From Rhodoferax sp. OV413 (GTDB lineage: Bacteria > Pseudomonadota > Gammaproteobacteria > Pseudomonadales > Pseudohongiellaceae): a stretch of DNA of 64,000 nt. Below are positions 47,695 to 55,528 of the stretch, piece after piece. Below the pieces are notes generated by a model. It worked only from the letters and a program-made list of their open reading frames with translations. It searched no databases and had not been told where the DNA came from. Made by a program: the position numbers and the translations under genes. Location of the stretch: contig CALQJO020000002.1 of the NCBI GenBank assembly GCA_943330915.2, positions 1 through 64,000 of the forward strand, given 5' to 3'. Within the stretch, counting starts at the first letter, position 1. The number at the start of each line of letters is the position of its first letter.

Positions 47695-48222
47695 ATGTTG
47701 GTAAGTCGGTTCGTATTGCGCGCGTTTTGTCTCACATTGGCAACCTCCGTCGGGCTTGTCGGATGTACGCAGGAATCACCGGAGCCGACTGCAGCAACAG
47801 AAGCAGAGGCATCCATCTATAACCTGACCATGGATACCACCGAATTTATGGCGCATGTGCTGGAGCCAATGGCTGATGTGTTATGGAAATCTGCCGGCTG
47901 GATTCTGGATGAAAACGAAGGCTATTACGAACTGTATCCCACCGATGACGAGAGCTGGCTGAATGTTCATAACCATGGCGCCATGATTGTAGAAGCAGGC
48001 AACTTGATGTTGTTACCCGGCCGAACTCAGGATGGCGCATGGACAACCTATGCGCAAGCAACCAGTGAGGTCGGCCTCCGGATCATGAGCGCAGCTGACG
48101 CACAGAATAATGAGGATCTGTTTCAGGCGGGCGCACAGCTTTACAGTGTCTGCACAGCCTGTCATCAAGCGTACAATCCTGAAATCCTGACACGATTTAC
48201 ACCCGGCGGCCTGACTGAGTAA
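47695..48222 (+). CDS. Lipoprotein c-type cytochrome (cytochrome c'-like)
   Basis: This is a 175-residue protein with a lipoprotein signal (lipobox LVGC, about residue 24) followed by a Glu/Ala/Pro linker. The helical mature part ends in one haem site, YSVCTACHQAYNPEI (CXXCH about residue 154). A single C-terminal CXXCH on a helical protein resembles cytochrome c'-type folds. The segment AGNLMLLPGRTQDGAWTTYA aligns with AESANLLLIPGYVQAQEQWV of the cytochrome at 49568, so they are related. It is 32 bases upstream of the HupE gene and probably in one operon. AGGA 7-8 bases before the ATG supports the start. Confidence 0.8.
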   Translation: MLVSRFVLRAFCLTLATSVGLVGCTQESPEPTAATEAEASIYNLTMDTTEFMAHVLEPMADVLWKSAGWILDENEGYYELYPTDDESWLNVHNHGAMIVEAGNLMLLPGRTQDGAWTTYAQATSEVGLRIMSAADAQNNEDLFQAGAQLYSVCTACHQAYNPEILTRFTPGGLTE

Positions 48223-48254
48223 TCGTTCAGACTGTCCGAACGGAGAGAAAAATC

Positions 48255-48947
48255 ATGTTGAACCGTCAACAAATGTTGCATGGCGCTTTGTGCGTGACGT
48301 CACTGCTGCCTGTGACGGCCATTGCTCATAGTATTGCTGGCGGCGATGCTAACTTTGTGACCTCCAATGCCGGTGCCGCCGTAGGACCATTCATCTATCT
48401 TGGTGCCAAACACATGGTCACCGGATATGATCATTTGCTGTTTCTGGCCGGCGTTGTGTTTTTTTTGAGCAGACCCTGGCACATTGTGCAGTATGTTTCG
48501 CTGTTTGCACTGGGGCACAGCCTGACGCTTTTAGCAGGAGTGCTGACCAATATCAGCATTAACGCCTACCTGATTGATGCCATTATTGGATTGTCGGTAG
48601 TGTACAAAGCCCTTGAAAACATGGGCGCGTTTAACTCGCTGGGACGATGGCGCCCAGATACGCGCTGGGCAGTTTTTGTATTCGGCTTGTTCCACGGACT
48701 TGGATTATCGGCTAGTCTGCAGGAATTGAATTTGCATCCTGACGGTCTCCTGATCAACCTGATCAGCTTCAATGTGGGTGTTGAGCTGGGTCAGTTAACC
48801 GCACTCAGTATGATCGTCATCGGCTTCAGCCTGTGGCGCCGCCATCCCGGTTTTCAGAGCATGGCCTTTACCAGCAATGCCGTACTTATGATGGCTGGTT
48901 TCACGCTGATGATGTATCAGTTGACCGCCTGGCTTTTAAACGCCTGA
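48255..48947 (+). CDS. HupE/UreJ-family membrane protein
   Basis: This is a 230-residue protein with a signal-like N-terminus and six to seven transmembrane helices. It has the family motifs GAKHMVTGYDHLLFLAGVVFF (about residues 52-72), FALGHSLTLLAG (about 82) and VFGLFHGLGLSASL (about 145). HupE/UreJ proteins are nickel or cobalt permeases in hydrogenase and urease clusters, but neither is encoded here. The conserved His and Asp residues suggest a divalent metal substrate, which is inference. CGGAGAG lies about 7 bases before the ATG. It lies between a cytochrome c lipoprotein and a membrane-anchor protein. Confidence 0.84.
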   Translation: MLNRQQMLHGALCVTSLLPVTAIAHSIAGGDANFVTSNAGAAVGPFIYLGAKHMVTGYDHLLFLAGVVFFLSRPWHIVQYVSLFALGHSLTLLAGVLTNISINAYLIDAIIGLSVVYKALENMGAFNSLGRWRPDTRWAVFVFGLFHGLGLSASLQELNLHPDGLLINLISFNVGVELGQLTALSMIVIGFSLWRRHPGFQSMAFTSNAVLMMAGFTLMMYQLTAWLLNA

Positions 48948-48993
48948 CATAAGGAAGCCCTGCGGACGCACACAGATCACTTGATGGAGGCTA

Positions 48994-49557
48994 ATGATGA
49001 GCGAAGAACAGAATCCCGCAAACAATCAACGTAACCTGGCAGTCGCCATCAGCGCAGCGCTGGTTGCAGGAGCGGCAATTTTTACCGCAATCATTCTGCC
49101 AGCAGAATTCGGCAGAGATCCGCTGGGAACCGGAAGCTTATTGGGTTTAAGCGGCATGACACAAACCACCGCGGACGCTTTGCACCCGCAGCTGGAATTT
49201 CATAAGAACGATGAAGTCGAGTTTCTACTAGAGCCGTTCCAGTCACTTGAGTACAAGTATCTAATGGATATGGGTCAGGCCATTGTGTTCAGCTGGTCTG
49301 CGGATGGTGAACTGTATGTTGATCTGCACGCCGAAAACCTAACCGTCGAGGATGCAGAGGAGACCTATCTGCAGGGCGTCGTCTCCCAACAAATGGGCGT
49401 TTACGAAGCCGCCTTTAATGGCATGCACGGTTGGTTCTGGGAAAACCGCGGCTTTGAGACCGTTACTCTACGACTGAAAACATCAGGTTTCTTTGTGAAT
49501 ACCACGGAATATCGGGGCGGTGGCACCAGCGACCGATCCCCCCCGCCCGTCTTGTAA
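48994..49557 (+). CDS. Single-pass membrane-anchored periplasmic protein
   Basis: This is a 187-residue protein with a short polar N-terminus, one transmembrane helix (about residues 14-36) and a periplasmic domain. The domain has HPQLEFHKNDEVEFLLEP, SLEYKYLMDMGQAIVFSWSADG, YEAAFNGMHGWFWENRG and FETVTLRLKTSGFF. Proteins annotated only as transmembrane anchor protein with this pattern occur next to HupE genes in other Proteobacteria. The Trp/His-containing GMHGWFWEN segment is the most conserved-looking part. The C-terminus is Pro-rich (SDRSPPPVL). It stands 46 bases after hupE and is convergent with the cytochrome at 49568. Confidence 0.68.
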   Translation: MMSEEQNPANNQRNLAVAISAALVAGAAIFTAIILPAEFGRDPLGTGSLLGLSGMTQTTADALHPQLEFHKNDEVEFLLEPFQSLEYKYLMDMGQAIVFSWSADGELYVDLHAENLTVEDAEETYLQGVVSQQMGVYEAAFNGMHGWFWENRGFETVTLRLKTSGFFVNTTEYRGGGTSDRSPPPVL

Positions 49558-49567
49558 GGCATGCGGT

Positions 49568-50038
49568 TTACCGAGTTGCCATGTGGCAATTCTCACAGGA
49601 CTCATATAAAGCATTGTTCAGTTCTTCCAGCGCGGCCAGATCTTTGGTCTGCGCCGCCTTGTAAGCAGCCACCGCCGCATTGCGCATCAACAGGCTGTCA
49701 CGCACCCATTGTTCCTGAGCTTGGACATAACCTGGAATTAACAAGAGATTGGCAGACTCAGCAAGCATCAAGGTCTGACTCTCCAGTCGTCGCCAGTCCT
49801 CACCTGTTTGTGGCGGGGTCCGTGCGACATAAAAAACAGCATCTGAGCTTGGCTGCACAATGCGGGTCATCAACTCCGACAGGTTTGTTGTTGCCTGCGG
49901 CGAGGCTGAGTCTGAGTCTGCGGCTGATACCAGTGTCGTAGCCATCACGACTCCTAGCACAACAGCAATCCCAAATGATGGGGATCTCCGAATGACTGTT
50001 AACACCCTTGCAACGGAAAGACTGCTTTGATTGACCAT
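49568..50038 (-). CDS. Exported single-haem cytochrome c'-like protein
   Basis: This is a 156-residue protein with an N-terminal signal anchor (about residues 20-42, likely cleaved near VSA). The helical domain ends in one haem motif, NALYESCENCHMATR, placing CXXCH about 8 residues from the end. AESANLLLIPGYVQAQEQWV matches the cytochrome at 47695. The track start is a TTG; the ATG at 50038, preceded by AGAGG, is preferred. It faces the HupE/anchor genes and a strong terminator follows upstream at 50090-50133. Confidence 0.77.
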   Translation of the reverse strand: MVNQSSLSVARVLTVIRRSPSFGIAVVLGVVMATTLVSAADSDSASPQATTNLSELMTRIVQPSSDAVFYVARTPPQTGEDWRRLESQTLMLAESANLLLIPGYVQAQEQWVRDSLLMRNAAVAAYKAAQTKDLAALEELNNALYESCENCHMATR

Positions 50039-50089
50039 AGTGCCCTCTGATTTAAACAAACAGGTTTAAATCCTTAAAAGTTACCACAT

Positions 50090-50133
50090 AAAAAAAGCGC
50101 CTGATTGACCATGATCAACCAAGCGCTTTTTTA
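50090..50133. terminator. Strong bidirectional intrinsic terminator
   Basis: AAAAAAGCGC and GCGCTTTTTT form a stem continued by an imperfect TGATTGA/TCAACCA pairing around a CCATGA loop. It follows the DUF6152 gene on the minus strand (60 bases past its stop) and carries a six-T tract on both strands. Confidence 0.85.
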
Positions 50134-50192
50134 TAGATCGGGTTTAAAAATACTCCTCAGGCCTCTGCCAACGCAAGAAACCTGATCAGGTA

Positions 50193-50642
50193 TTAGTTGG
50201 CATCCGTATCAGCACCATCTTCTGGCGCGCCGATACCTGATGAACCCATAAACAGTTTGCGACCGTCCGGGAAAGTAATATCTCGGCCGTTTGCACGACA
50301 AGCTGGTGTACACAGACGGTCTTTGCTCTGGTAACCGGTTACAACAATCTCGGTACCAATTTCAAGAGAACCCCGGTTGATACCACGACGCAGCAATGTG
50401 TTGGGTGTACCACCTTCTGCCATCCAGATCTGCTCTGAGCCATCTTCGTTGGTGTGACGTAGGTGAATCCAGGAGTGCGGGTTAATCCACTCTACACGTG
50501 TGATCGGTCCACGCAATGCGACTGGCAGGTTGGCATCAAACTCAGCGGAAAACGCGTGGTGAGCGGTTGCCGGTGATTGCATTCCTATGGCAGCGATGCC
50601 ACCTACCACTGCGACTGCAGCTACAAGCAATTTCATTTTCAT
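50193..50642 (-). CDS. DUF6152-type exported protein
   Basis: This is a 149-residue secreted protein. A signal peptide (hydrophobic about residues 5-25) ends before HHAFSAEFDANLPV, the usual mature start of DUF6152 proteins. GPITRVEWINPHSWIHL (about residue 50) and LRRGINRGSLEIGTEIVVTGYQSKD follow, with a Cys pair LCTPACRANGR (CxxxC). The tail is acidic. The function is unknown. AGGGGA 6 bases before the ATG at 50642 supports this start over the track's start. It is on the minus strand, downstream of the second RTPDGKPD protein. Confidence 0.78.
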   Translation of the reverse strand: MKMKLLVAAVAVVGGIAAIGMQSPATAHHAFSAEFDANLPVALRGPITRVEWINPHSWIHLRHTNEDGSEQIWMAEGGTPNTLLRRGINRGSLEIGTEIVVTGYQSKDRLCTPACRANGRDITFPDGRKLFMGSSGIGAPEDGADTDAN

Positions 50643-51000
50643 ACAATTTCCCCTGTTCAATTAGCTATTCTGAGTACGATTCTACACCAGGTATCAGGCC
50701 TCAACCAACGCGGATTTGGTCTGCCTGACGACCATCACCGTTGTCTTGTCTCATTATTCGGTGTCAGCCTTAACATTGTCTTAACGTAGCGGACTTATCC
50801 TGTCACGGAGAACCAGATGCAGGCCTGCTGCGCCAGCGCACATGTCTTTGACCAGCCGCCTTCAAACGTCTCTTGTTTTATACATCCTTACTACTGCAAC
50901 TGCCCTGCTGCAAGAGTGTGTGCAGCATCTTTCACACATTCTGTGGATTTGCTGATCCGTCATAAGTTTTGATCAACAAACCCCAACCGTGTGAAAGTTT
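50643..51000. other. Intergenic region between DUF6152 and RTPDGKPD genes
   Basis: This is about 358 bases without a convincing ORF. Both neighbours are on the minus strand, so it must contain the DUF6152 promoter or readthrough sequence. No clear hairpin, operator or RNA gene was recognised. Confidence 0.5.
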
Positions 51001-51930
51001 TCAGAACGGCATTGTCATTCCTTCAAGCGGCTGTCCCTTACGGAAGCGACCAAACAGCAGTTCTTCCACGAACTCTACGCACTTGAATTGGGGCAGTTCG
51101 AAGTCTTTTTCAAGTCTTCGGTACAAAGGCATGCTGATGGTCCATGGCTCAGTATAGAGCTGTGGATCAACAATCGTTGCTGTATATTCAATGGTGTTCT
51201 TGTCGATCATGGTGTAACGCTCAGTGACCTTGGACTCCCATGAGCGATAGTTACCAGCACGGTCATACCAGGACTGGTCAATCAGACCGCTGACTTCAAC
51301 AACAAATGTGTCACCATCCCAAGTACCGTGTGACTGGCCCATCCAGGAATCGATAGGAGCTTCGCCCGGATCTTCCAGATAAATGTTGCGCACCGCGCCT
51401 GCAAATGAGTAAGCAATAAAAAATGCACTGTTGCTCTGGAATATCTGCAAAGGATGCGGCATGTACGTTGCGCGAGGCACGCCTGGCATAAAACATTTTA
51501 CTTCAGGATCACGTTCCAGCCACATCTCGCGATTCTCATCACGGCGCGCAAGCGCTTCCGGCTTGTAAGGAATGTATCCGTTATTGGTGGTGATTACACC
51601 CTGACTGGCTGGCACAGCACCCACAGCACCAAAGGCTACAACCTGAGGAGCCGGAACCGGCACAAAGTCACCCGGAACCATAGCAAACGCAGACTTTGGT
51701 GCCGCTGGTTCCAGATTGTTATTGGCTGTTGTCAATACCTGCCAGATTCCGTTTAAGTCCGGCTTGCCATCAGGCGTTCTTGGAATCGCGGCAGCAGTAA
51801 CTGACTGAGCTTCTGCGCCGGGCGCTGCCATGCTGCTGGTAGATGTTTGAGTGTCGCTGGGTGAGCAGGCCATGACGCCGAGTGTCGTCAAAGCAGTTAT
51901 TAGTGTTAGTTTTCTGAACCCGTTTGGCAT
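51001..51930 (-). CDS. RTPDGKPD-motif lipoprotein, unknown function (paralogue 2)
   Basis: This is a 309-residue protein with a lipoprotein signal (lipobox VMAC, about residue 22). A Thr/Ser/Ala linker precedes IPRTPDGKPDLNGIWQ. It shares with the gene at 46387 IPY, a first cysteine (VKCFMPG), WDGDTFVVEVSG, TERYTMIDKNTIEYTATIVDP and a second cysteine near the end (FKCVEF). These are paralogues of one unnamed family in which both cysteines are kept, although this protein is lipid-anchored and the other appears soluble. The track start is a GTG; the ATG at 51930 is preferred, with GGAGG upstream at 11 bases. Confidence 0.73.
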   Translation of the reverse strand: MPNGFRKLTLITALTTLGVMACSPSDTQTSTSSMAAPGAEAQSVTAAAIPRTPDGKPDLNGIWQVLTTANNNLEPAAPKSAFAMVPGDFVPVPAPQVVAFGAVGAVPASQGVITTNNGYIPYKPEALARRDENREMWLERDPEVKCFMPGVPRATYMPHPLQIFQSNSAFFIAYSFAGAVRNIYLEDPGEAPIDSWMGQSHGTWDGDTFVVEVSGLIDQSWYDRAGNYRSWESKVTERYTMIDKNTIEYTATIVDPQLYTEPWTISMPLYRRLEKDFELPQFKCVEFVEELLFGRFRKGQPLEGMTMPF

Positions 51931-52003
51931 GTTGTTATGCACCTCCCCTTGTTGTCTGGCGATATAAACACTTCATTTTTTAAGTGTCAAGCCCATTAAG
52001 GCT

Positions 52004-52040
52004 GGCCGCTCGCCGGGAAGGCTGTCGAACGCGAGCGGCC
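52004..52040 (-). terminator. Perfect 10-bp hairpin after the small secreted protein
   Basis: GGCCGCTCGC and GCGAGCGGCC form a perfect inverted repeat with a 17-base loop just past the stop at 52050. The stem is stable, but only a weak T-run follows, so termination is likely but not certain. Confidence 0.5.
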
Positions 52041-52049
52041 GTTGCAGAT

Positions 52050-52403
52050 TTACTTTTTTGTCGCGGTGAAATTGCCCTGACCCAGATCACCTAGGCTCAG
52101 CGTTCCTTTCAAGGTGCCGTCAGACTGCAGCTGCCCAACATATACAATCGCGCCCATATCCGTGGTTAGCGCGAACTCGAATGCGTTACCTTCAGCCTTG
52201 CCGGTAAAATCAGAGTTGCCCAACTGGCCGGTGTATTTGCCAGTAATGCCGCCATCAGCAGCCTGCTGCATCACAACGCCAGCATTACCTGAGCCTGCAC
52301 CGGGAATCTCAACTGCAAAATTCCAGTCACCGCTGACATCTGCAAAAGACAATTGAGCAAACAACAAAGCAGAACCCGCGATCAATAAACTTTTCTTAAA
52401 CAT
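52050..52403 (-). CDS. Small secreted beta-rich protein
   Basis: This is a 117-residue protein with a clear signal peptide (MFKKSLLIAGSALLFAQLSFA). The mature part of about 96 residues is Gly-rich and beta-like: DVSGDWNFAVEIPG, GGITGKYTGQLGNSDFTGKAEG and GTLKGTLSLGDLGQGNFTATKK. It has the look of a small beta-sandwich or lipocalin-like protein but no diagnostic motif, and it contains no cysteine. It lies between the RTPDGKPD lipoprotein and the 2OG oxygenase, all on the minus strand. No function can be assigned. Confidence 0.72.
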   Translation of the reverse strand: MFKKSLLIAGSALLFAQLSFADVSGDWNFAVEIPGAGSGNAGVVMQQAADGGITGKYTGQLGNSDFTGKAEGNAFEFALTTDMGAIVYVGQLQSDGTLKGTLSLGDLGQGNFTATKK

Positions 52404-52542
52404 TTTAATCCCTTGTCACAACGTGACCTTGTATAAACGTGAGTAAAAAGGTAACAGACTTTCCGGCAAACGTGTTGTTAAGAGGCCATAGTTCAGCGCG
52501 TAGCACCGTCAGATCGTCGCACAAGGCAGATTTTTAGCGCCT

Positions 52543-53214
52543 TTAGCGCGGTGGATCTGCGCGATGGGTGCTCGATCCATTCACCCGGAACCAGCCGGCA
52601 ATGCTGTAGCGGTCGCACAAGGCAGGGGCAACCTCATGAGGCACTTCTTCACTCAGAAATAAAACAACTGTGCCGTAATGTGGTTGAACAATGGCGACCG
52701 GATCTGCCGACGAATCCTCATAGATCAGCAGTTCACCCCCGTCCGCGTCTTGCCAGCCCGGATTCAGATAAGCGACCAGTGATACCAACCGGTCAGCGCC
52801 AAGCCCGGAATTATTTTGTTTAAAAGCATCCACATGTTTCTTGTAAAAAGCGCCCGGGGCATAGTGGGCAAAGTGCGACTCAAACGAGAACAAACCCATA
52901 AACAGGCGTTGATTAAGATACATCTGCAAACGGGAGCACCAAGCTAACCACTCGCGCTCCGCCTCAGTCACACCTTCTATCCACGAGATCTGATCACGCC
53001 GCACCCACTCATCGAGCTTATGACCGGCACGGCGACCAATGCCTGCCGCCGCAAAGTCGGTCTGATTCATCTCTCTGACCTGAGCCGACAAGGCTGCTGA
53101 TAATGCCGGCGGCAAAGCGCTTTCAATTACCACGAAGGCGTGTTGTTGCAGCACCCGTACACACTGTTCAAAACAAACTTGTTCATCGCTGGCCGCGCTG
53201 GTCTGATCAATCAC
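52543..53214 (-). CDS. 2OG-Fe(II) oxygenase (prolyl 4-hydroxylase-like)
   Basis: This is a 223-residue iron/2-oxoglutarate dioxygenase. The facial triad is visible: His and Asp in FYKKHVDAF (HxD, about residue 126) and the distal His in SEEVPHEV (about 195). The 2OG-binding arginine is probably in CDRYSIAGWFRVNG (about 206). SLVAYLNPGWQDADGGELLIY is characteristic of the P4Hc group. It acts on an unknown protein or small molecule. The GTG start, 8 bases after the membrane-protein gene upstream, suggests coupling with it. Confidence 0.85.
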   Translation of the reverse strand: MIDQTSAASDEQVCFEQCVRVLQQHAFVVIESALPPALSAALSAQVREMNQTDFAAAGIGRRAGHKLDEWVRRDQISWIEGVTEAEREWLAWCSRLQMYLNQRLFMGLFSFESHFAHYAPGAFYKKHVDAFKQNNSGLGADRLVSLVAYLNPGWQDADGGELLIYEDSSADPVAIVQPHYGTVVLFLSEEVPHEVAPALCDRYSIAGWFRVNGSSTHRADPPR

Positions 53215-53221
53215 CGTCAGA

Positions 53222-54085
53222 TTACTCCATGCTGTGTTTCATGACCTGATCAAGGTACGTGCTGGTACGCGTCATTTCGTAGCGGCGGAACTTGATACGC
53301 GGATGCAGCTCCCGCATGCGAGAACACAACAGACCGTGCGCCGAGTGCAATTGGGCATCGGTGATGATGCCATTAATGTCGCAGTCCCGTGCAAGCTTGA
53401 GCAGTCGATCAAAATTCACAATAAAATTTTCCGTGTGGGTTACTCGAATCTGGGTGCCATAAAACAACGGCATCAATTCTTCGCCCCGACCAGCCAGCAT
53501 GAGAAATCGACGTGAAAAAATTTCAAAGTCACCCGTAGCGAACTGGTGCCACATTTCCGCGAAATCGGCGTCGTTGATGGAACCGTCACCTTGCACTCCT
53601 TTGCTCGACAATAGCAACAGGCCGGTAATACCACCGAGCTGCCGGCGGGTGTTATCTGCGATTTTGAAAAACGTTTCCTGGCGCGCGTTACGCTCGTTTG
53701 CAGCTAACGCTTCAGCCTGTCGCGCTGACACAATGTTGCTGTGGTAGAGCTCGCGGTTATTCTGCGCCAATATCGTCTGCTGGATAAACAAACCTATCAC
53801 CAGCCAAAGAAACGCCAACGGCGCAAAAGCGCCTTCGAGAAAGTTACCCAACTCTGCTATCGGCAAATCAATAAAACTGGCCCAGCCGACAGTGCCCGAA
53901 ATATACAATGCCCCCGCACACAGCCACAGAAATGTCACTGCCAGGCCGAGCTGTATACGCCAGTCCTGACGATAGAAGTGCTTGACCTCCAGCTTTGGCG
54001 ACAAAAAAGCGCTTGGATCATTTAACCGTTGATCTTGCCTGGTCTTGTCATGTTCCTGCTGACTGATGGTCATTTTATTATTCAT
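53222..54085 (-). CDS. Unknown two-helix membrane protein with cytoplasmic domain
   Basis: This is a 287-residue protein without an assigned family. After a polar N-terminus there are two transmembrane helices (about residues 45-70 and 85-107, the second LEGAFAPLAFLWLVIGLFIQQ). A charged helical or coiled-coil segment (TILAQNNRELYHSNIVSARQAEALAANERNARQETFF, about 108-145) follows, then a cytoplasmic domain of about 140 residues. The layout GxFxPLxFLxxxLxxQQ followed by a Gln/Glu/Arg-rich helix and an ETFFKI-like motif resembles putative phage abortive infection (AbiC-like) membrane proteins, but this is only a pattern match. AGGGGGA supports the ATG. It precedes the 2OG oxygenase by 7 bases. 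Confidence 0.65.
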   Translation of the reverse strand: MNNKMTISQQEHDKTRQDQRLNDPSAFLSPKLEVKHFYRQDWRIQLGLAVTFLWLCAGALYISGTVGWASFIDLPIAELGNFLEGAFAPLAFLWLVIGLFIQQTILAQNNRELYHSNIVSARQAEALAANERNARQETFFKIADNTRRQLGGITGLLLLSSKGVQGDGSINDADFAEMWHQFATGDFEIFSRRFLMLAGRGEELMPLFYGTQIRVTHTENFIVNFDRLLKLARDCDINGIITDAQLHSAHGLLCSRMRELHPRIKFRRYEMTRTSTYLDQVMKHSME

Positions 54086-54214
54086 TTATCCCCCTAAAAT
54101 GCAGGAGCCAGCATACTGCGCGCGTTATTGACGGGTCAACGCCAGCACTGATTGAATTGCCTTGCTTGCGCGAACAGCCGATAATTCCCCCCTTGCATCA
54201 GAGGTCACACAAAC

Positions 54215-54499
54215 ATGTCAGAAATCACGAAGGCGCCCGCGTTTGAAGAAACACTTGCCCAACTTGAAGCACTGGTCAGCCGTATGGAAGATGGACAGCT
54301 CAGTCTGGAAGAAGCACTCAGCGCCTTTGAAACCGGTATCAAATTGACACGTGAGTGTCAGCAATCCTTGCAACAGGCGGAACTCAAGGTGCAGATGTTA
54401 ACGCGGGCCGATGGCGAGCCCACCACTTTTCCAGTTTCAGGCGCACGCAACGGCGCAGCGGCCAACACACCTGACACACCCGGAGTCTGCGCAGATTGA
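54215..54499 (+). CDS. xseB: Exodeoxyribonuclease VII small subunit
   Basis: This is a 94-residue XseB, the small helical subunit of exonuclease VII. It shows FEETLAQLEALVSRMEDGQLSLEEALSAFETG and the hairpin partner helix ECQQSLQQAELKVQML. The C-terminal 25 residues are a non-conserved polar tail. The stop lies inside the start of ispA (TTGA overlap). The order xseB-ispA-dxs is conserved in Gammaproteobacteria. Confidence 0.93.
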   Translation: MSEITKAPAFEETLAQLEALVSRMEDGQLSLEEALSAFETGIKLTRECQQSLQQAELKVQMLTRADGEPTTFPVSGARNGAAANTPDTPGVCAD

Positions 54500-55401
54500 C
54501 TTTGCAAACCGATCAAGATCAATTGACTGTATTTCTGTCTGATTGCCGTCAACGCTGTGAGAGCCAGATGCAAGCGCGGCTGAGCGGACTGACAGCCATG
54601 CCGGATCGCTTGGTTGACGCGATGCGCTACAGCAGCCTGCTTGGCGGCAAACGGATTCGCCCATGTCTGGTGTATGCCAGTGCCCGAGCACTTGGCGCTG
54701 CGCCAGAGCATGCTGATGCAGCAGCAACCGCAGTTGAATTTATCCATTGTTACTCGTTGATACATGATGACTTGCCTGCCATGGACAATGACGATCTGCG
54801 CCGCGGCAAACCCACTTTGCACCGAGCCTTTGACGAAGCCACTGCCATACTTGCCGGTGATGCGCTACAAAGTCTGGCGTTTCAGGTGCTGGCGGAAAAT
54901 CCCCTCATCGCACCCGATGTAAGATTGCAGATGTTGGCCTTGCTGGCTCGCGCGGCTGGCAGCGATGGCATGATTGCAGGCCAAAGCATCGATCTTGAAG
55001 CGGTGGGACAACATCTAACGCTTGCTCAACTGGAAAACATGCACAACCTCAAGACGGGGGCTTTGATTCAGGCCAGCGTTGAACTCGGCGCACTAAGTGC
55101 ACATTGCCGCGACACCGCCGTGCTTGAAGCCCTGCGCGAATACGCGCGCTGCATTGGACTCGCATTTCAGGTTCAGGATGACATTCTGGATGTGGTGAGC
55201 GACACCAAAATTCTTGGAAAACCACAAGGCTCCGATATTGCGCGCAACAAACCCACGTACGTCAGCCTGCTCGGGCTTGCCGGCGCACGCACCAAGGCTG
55301 ACAGCCTGATTGCCCGCGCTCATCAGTCGCTGCTCAATCTGGATGCCGACACGACACTGCTACGCGATCTGGCCACCTACATAACTGCCCGTCAACATTA
55401 A
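54496..55401 (+). CDS. ispA: Farnesyl diphosphate synthase IspA
   Basis: This is a 301-residue short-chain polyprenyl diphosphate synthase making FPP. The first aspartate-rich motif is YSLIHDDLPAMDNDDLRRG (DDxxxxD, about residues 88-105) and the second is FQVQDDILDVVSD (about 225). LLGGKRIRPCLVYAS at about 52 holds the substrate-binding region. The start is a TTG whose bases overlap the xseB stop; the length fits the family, and no ATG occurs soon after. dxs follows 127 bases later. Confidence 0.93.
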   Translation: MTLQTDQDQLTVFLSDCRQRCESQMQARLSGLTAMPDRLVDAMRYSSLLGGKRIRPCLVYASARALGAAPEHADAAATAVEFIHCYSLIHDDLPAMDNDDLRRGKPTLHRAFDEATAILAGDALQSLAFQVLAENPLIAPDVRLQMLALLARAAGSDGMIAGQSIDLEAVGQHLTLAQLENMHNLKTGALIQASVELGALSAHCRDTAVLEALREYARCIGLAFQVQDDILDVVSDTKILGKPQGSDIARNKPTYVSLLGLAGARTKADSLIARAHQSLLNLDADTTLLRDLATYITARQH

Positions 55402-55528
55402 CGCCGGGCCTCTGTTCAGGAAACCACCGTTTGACGTACTCCATGCGATTGATTAACGTAGCCCCTTCGCAAAAATCACCGGTAACCGCCTGTCTCAGGC
55501 AGGCAGCGACTGATCAGGCACACACGCC

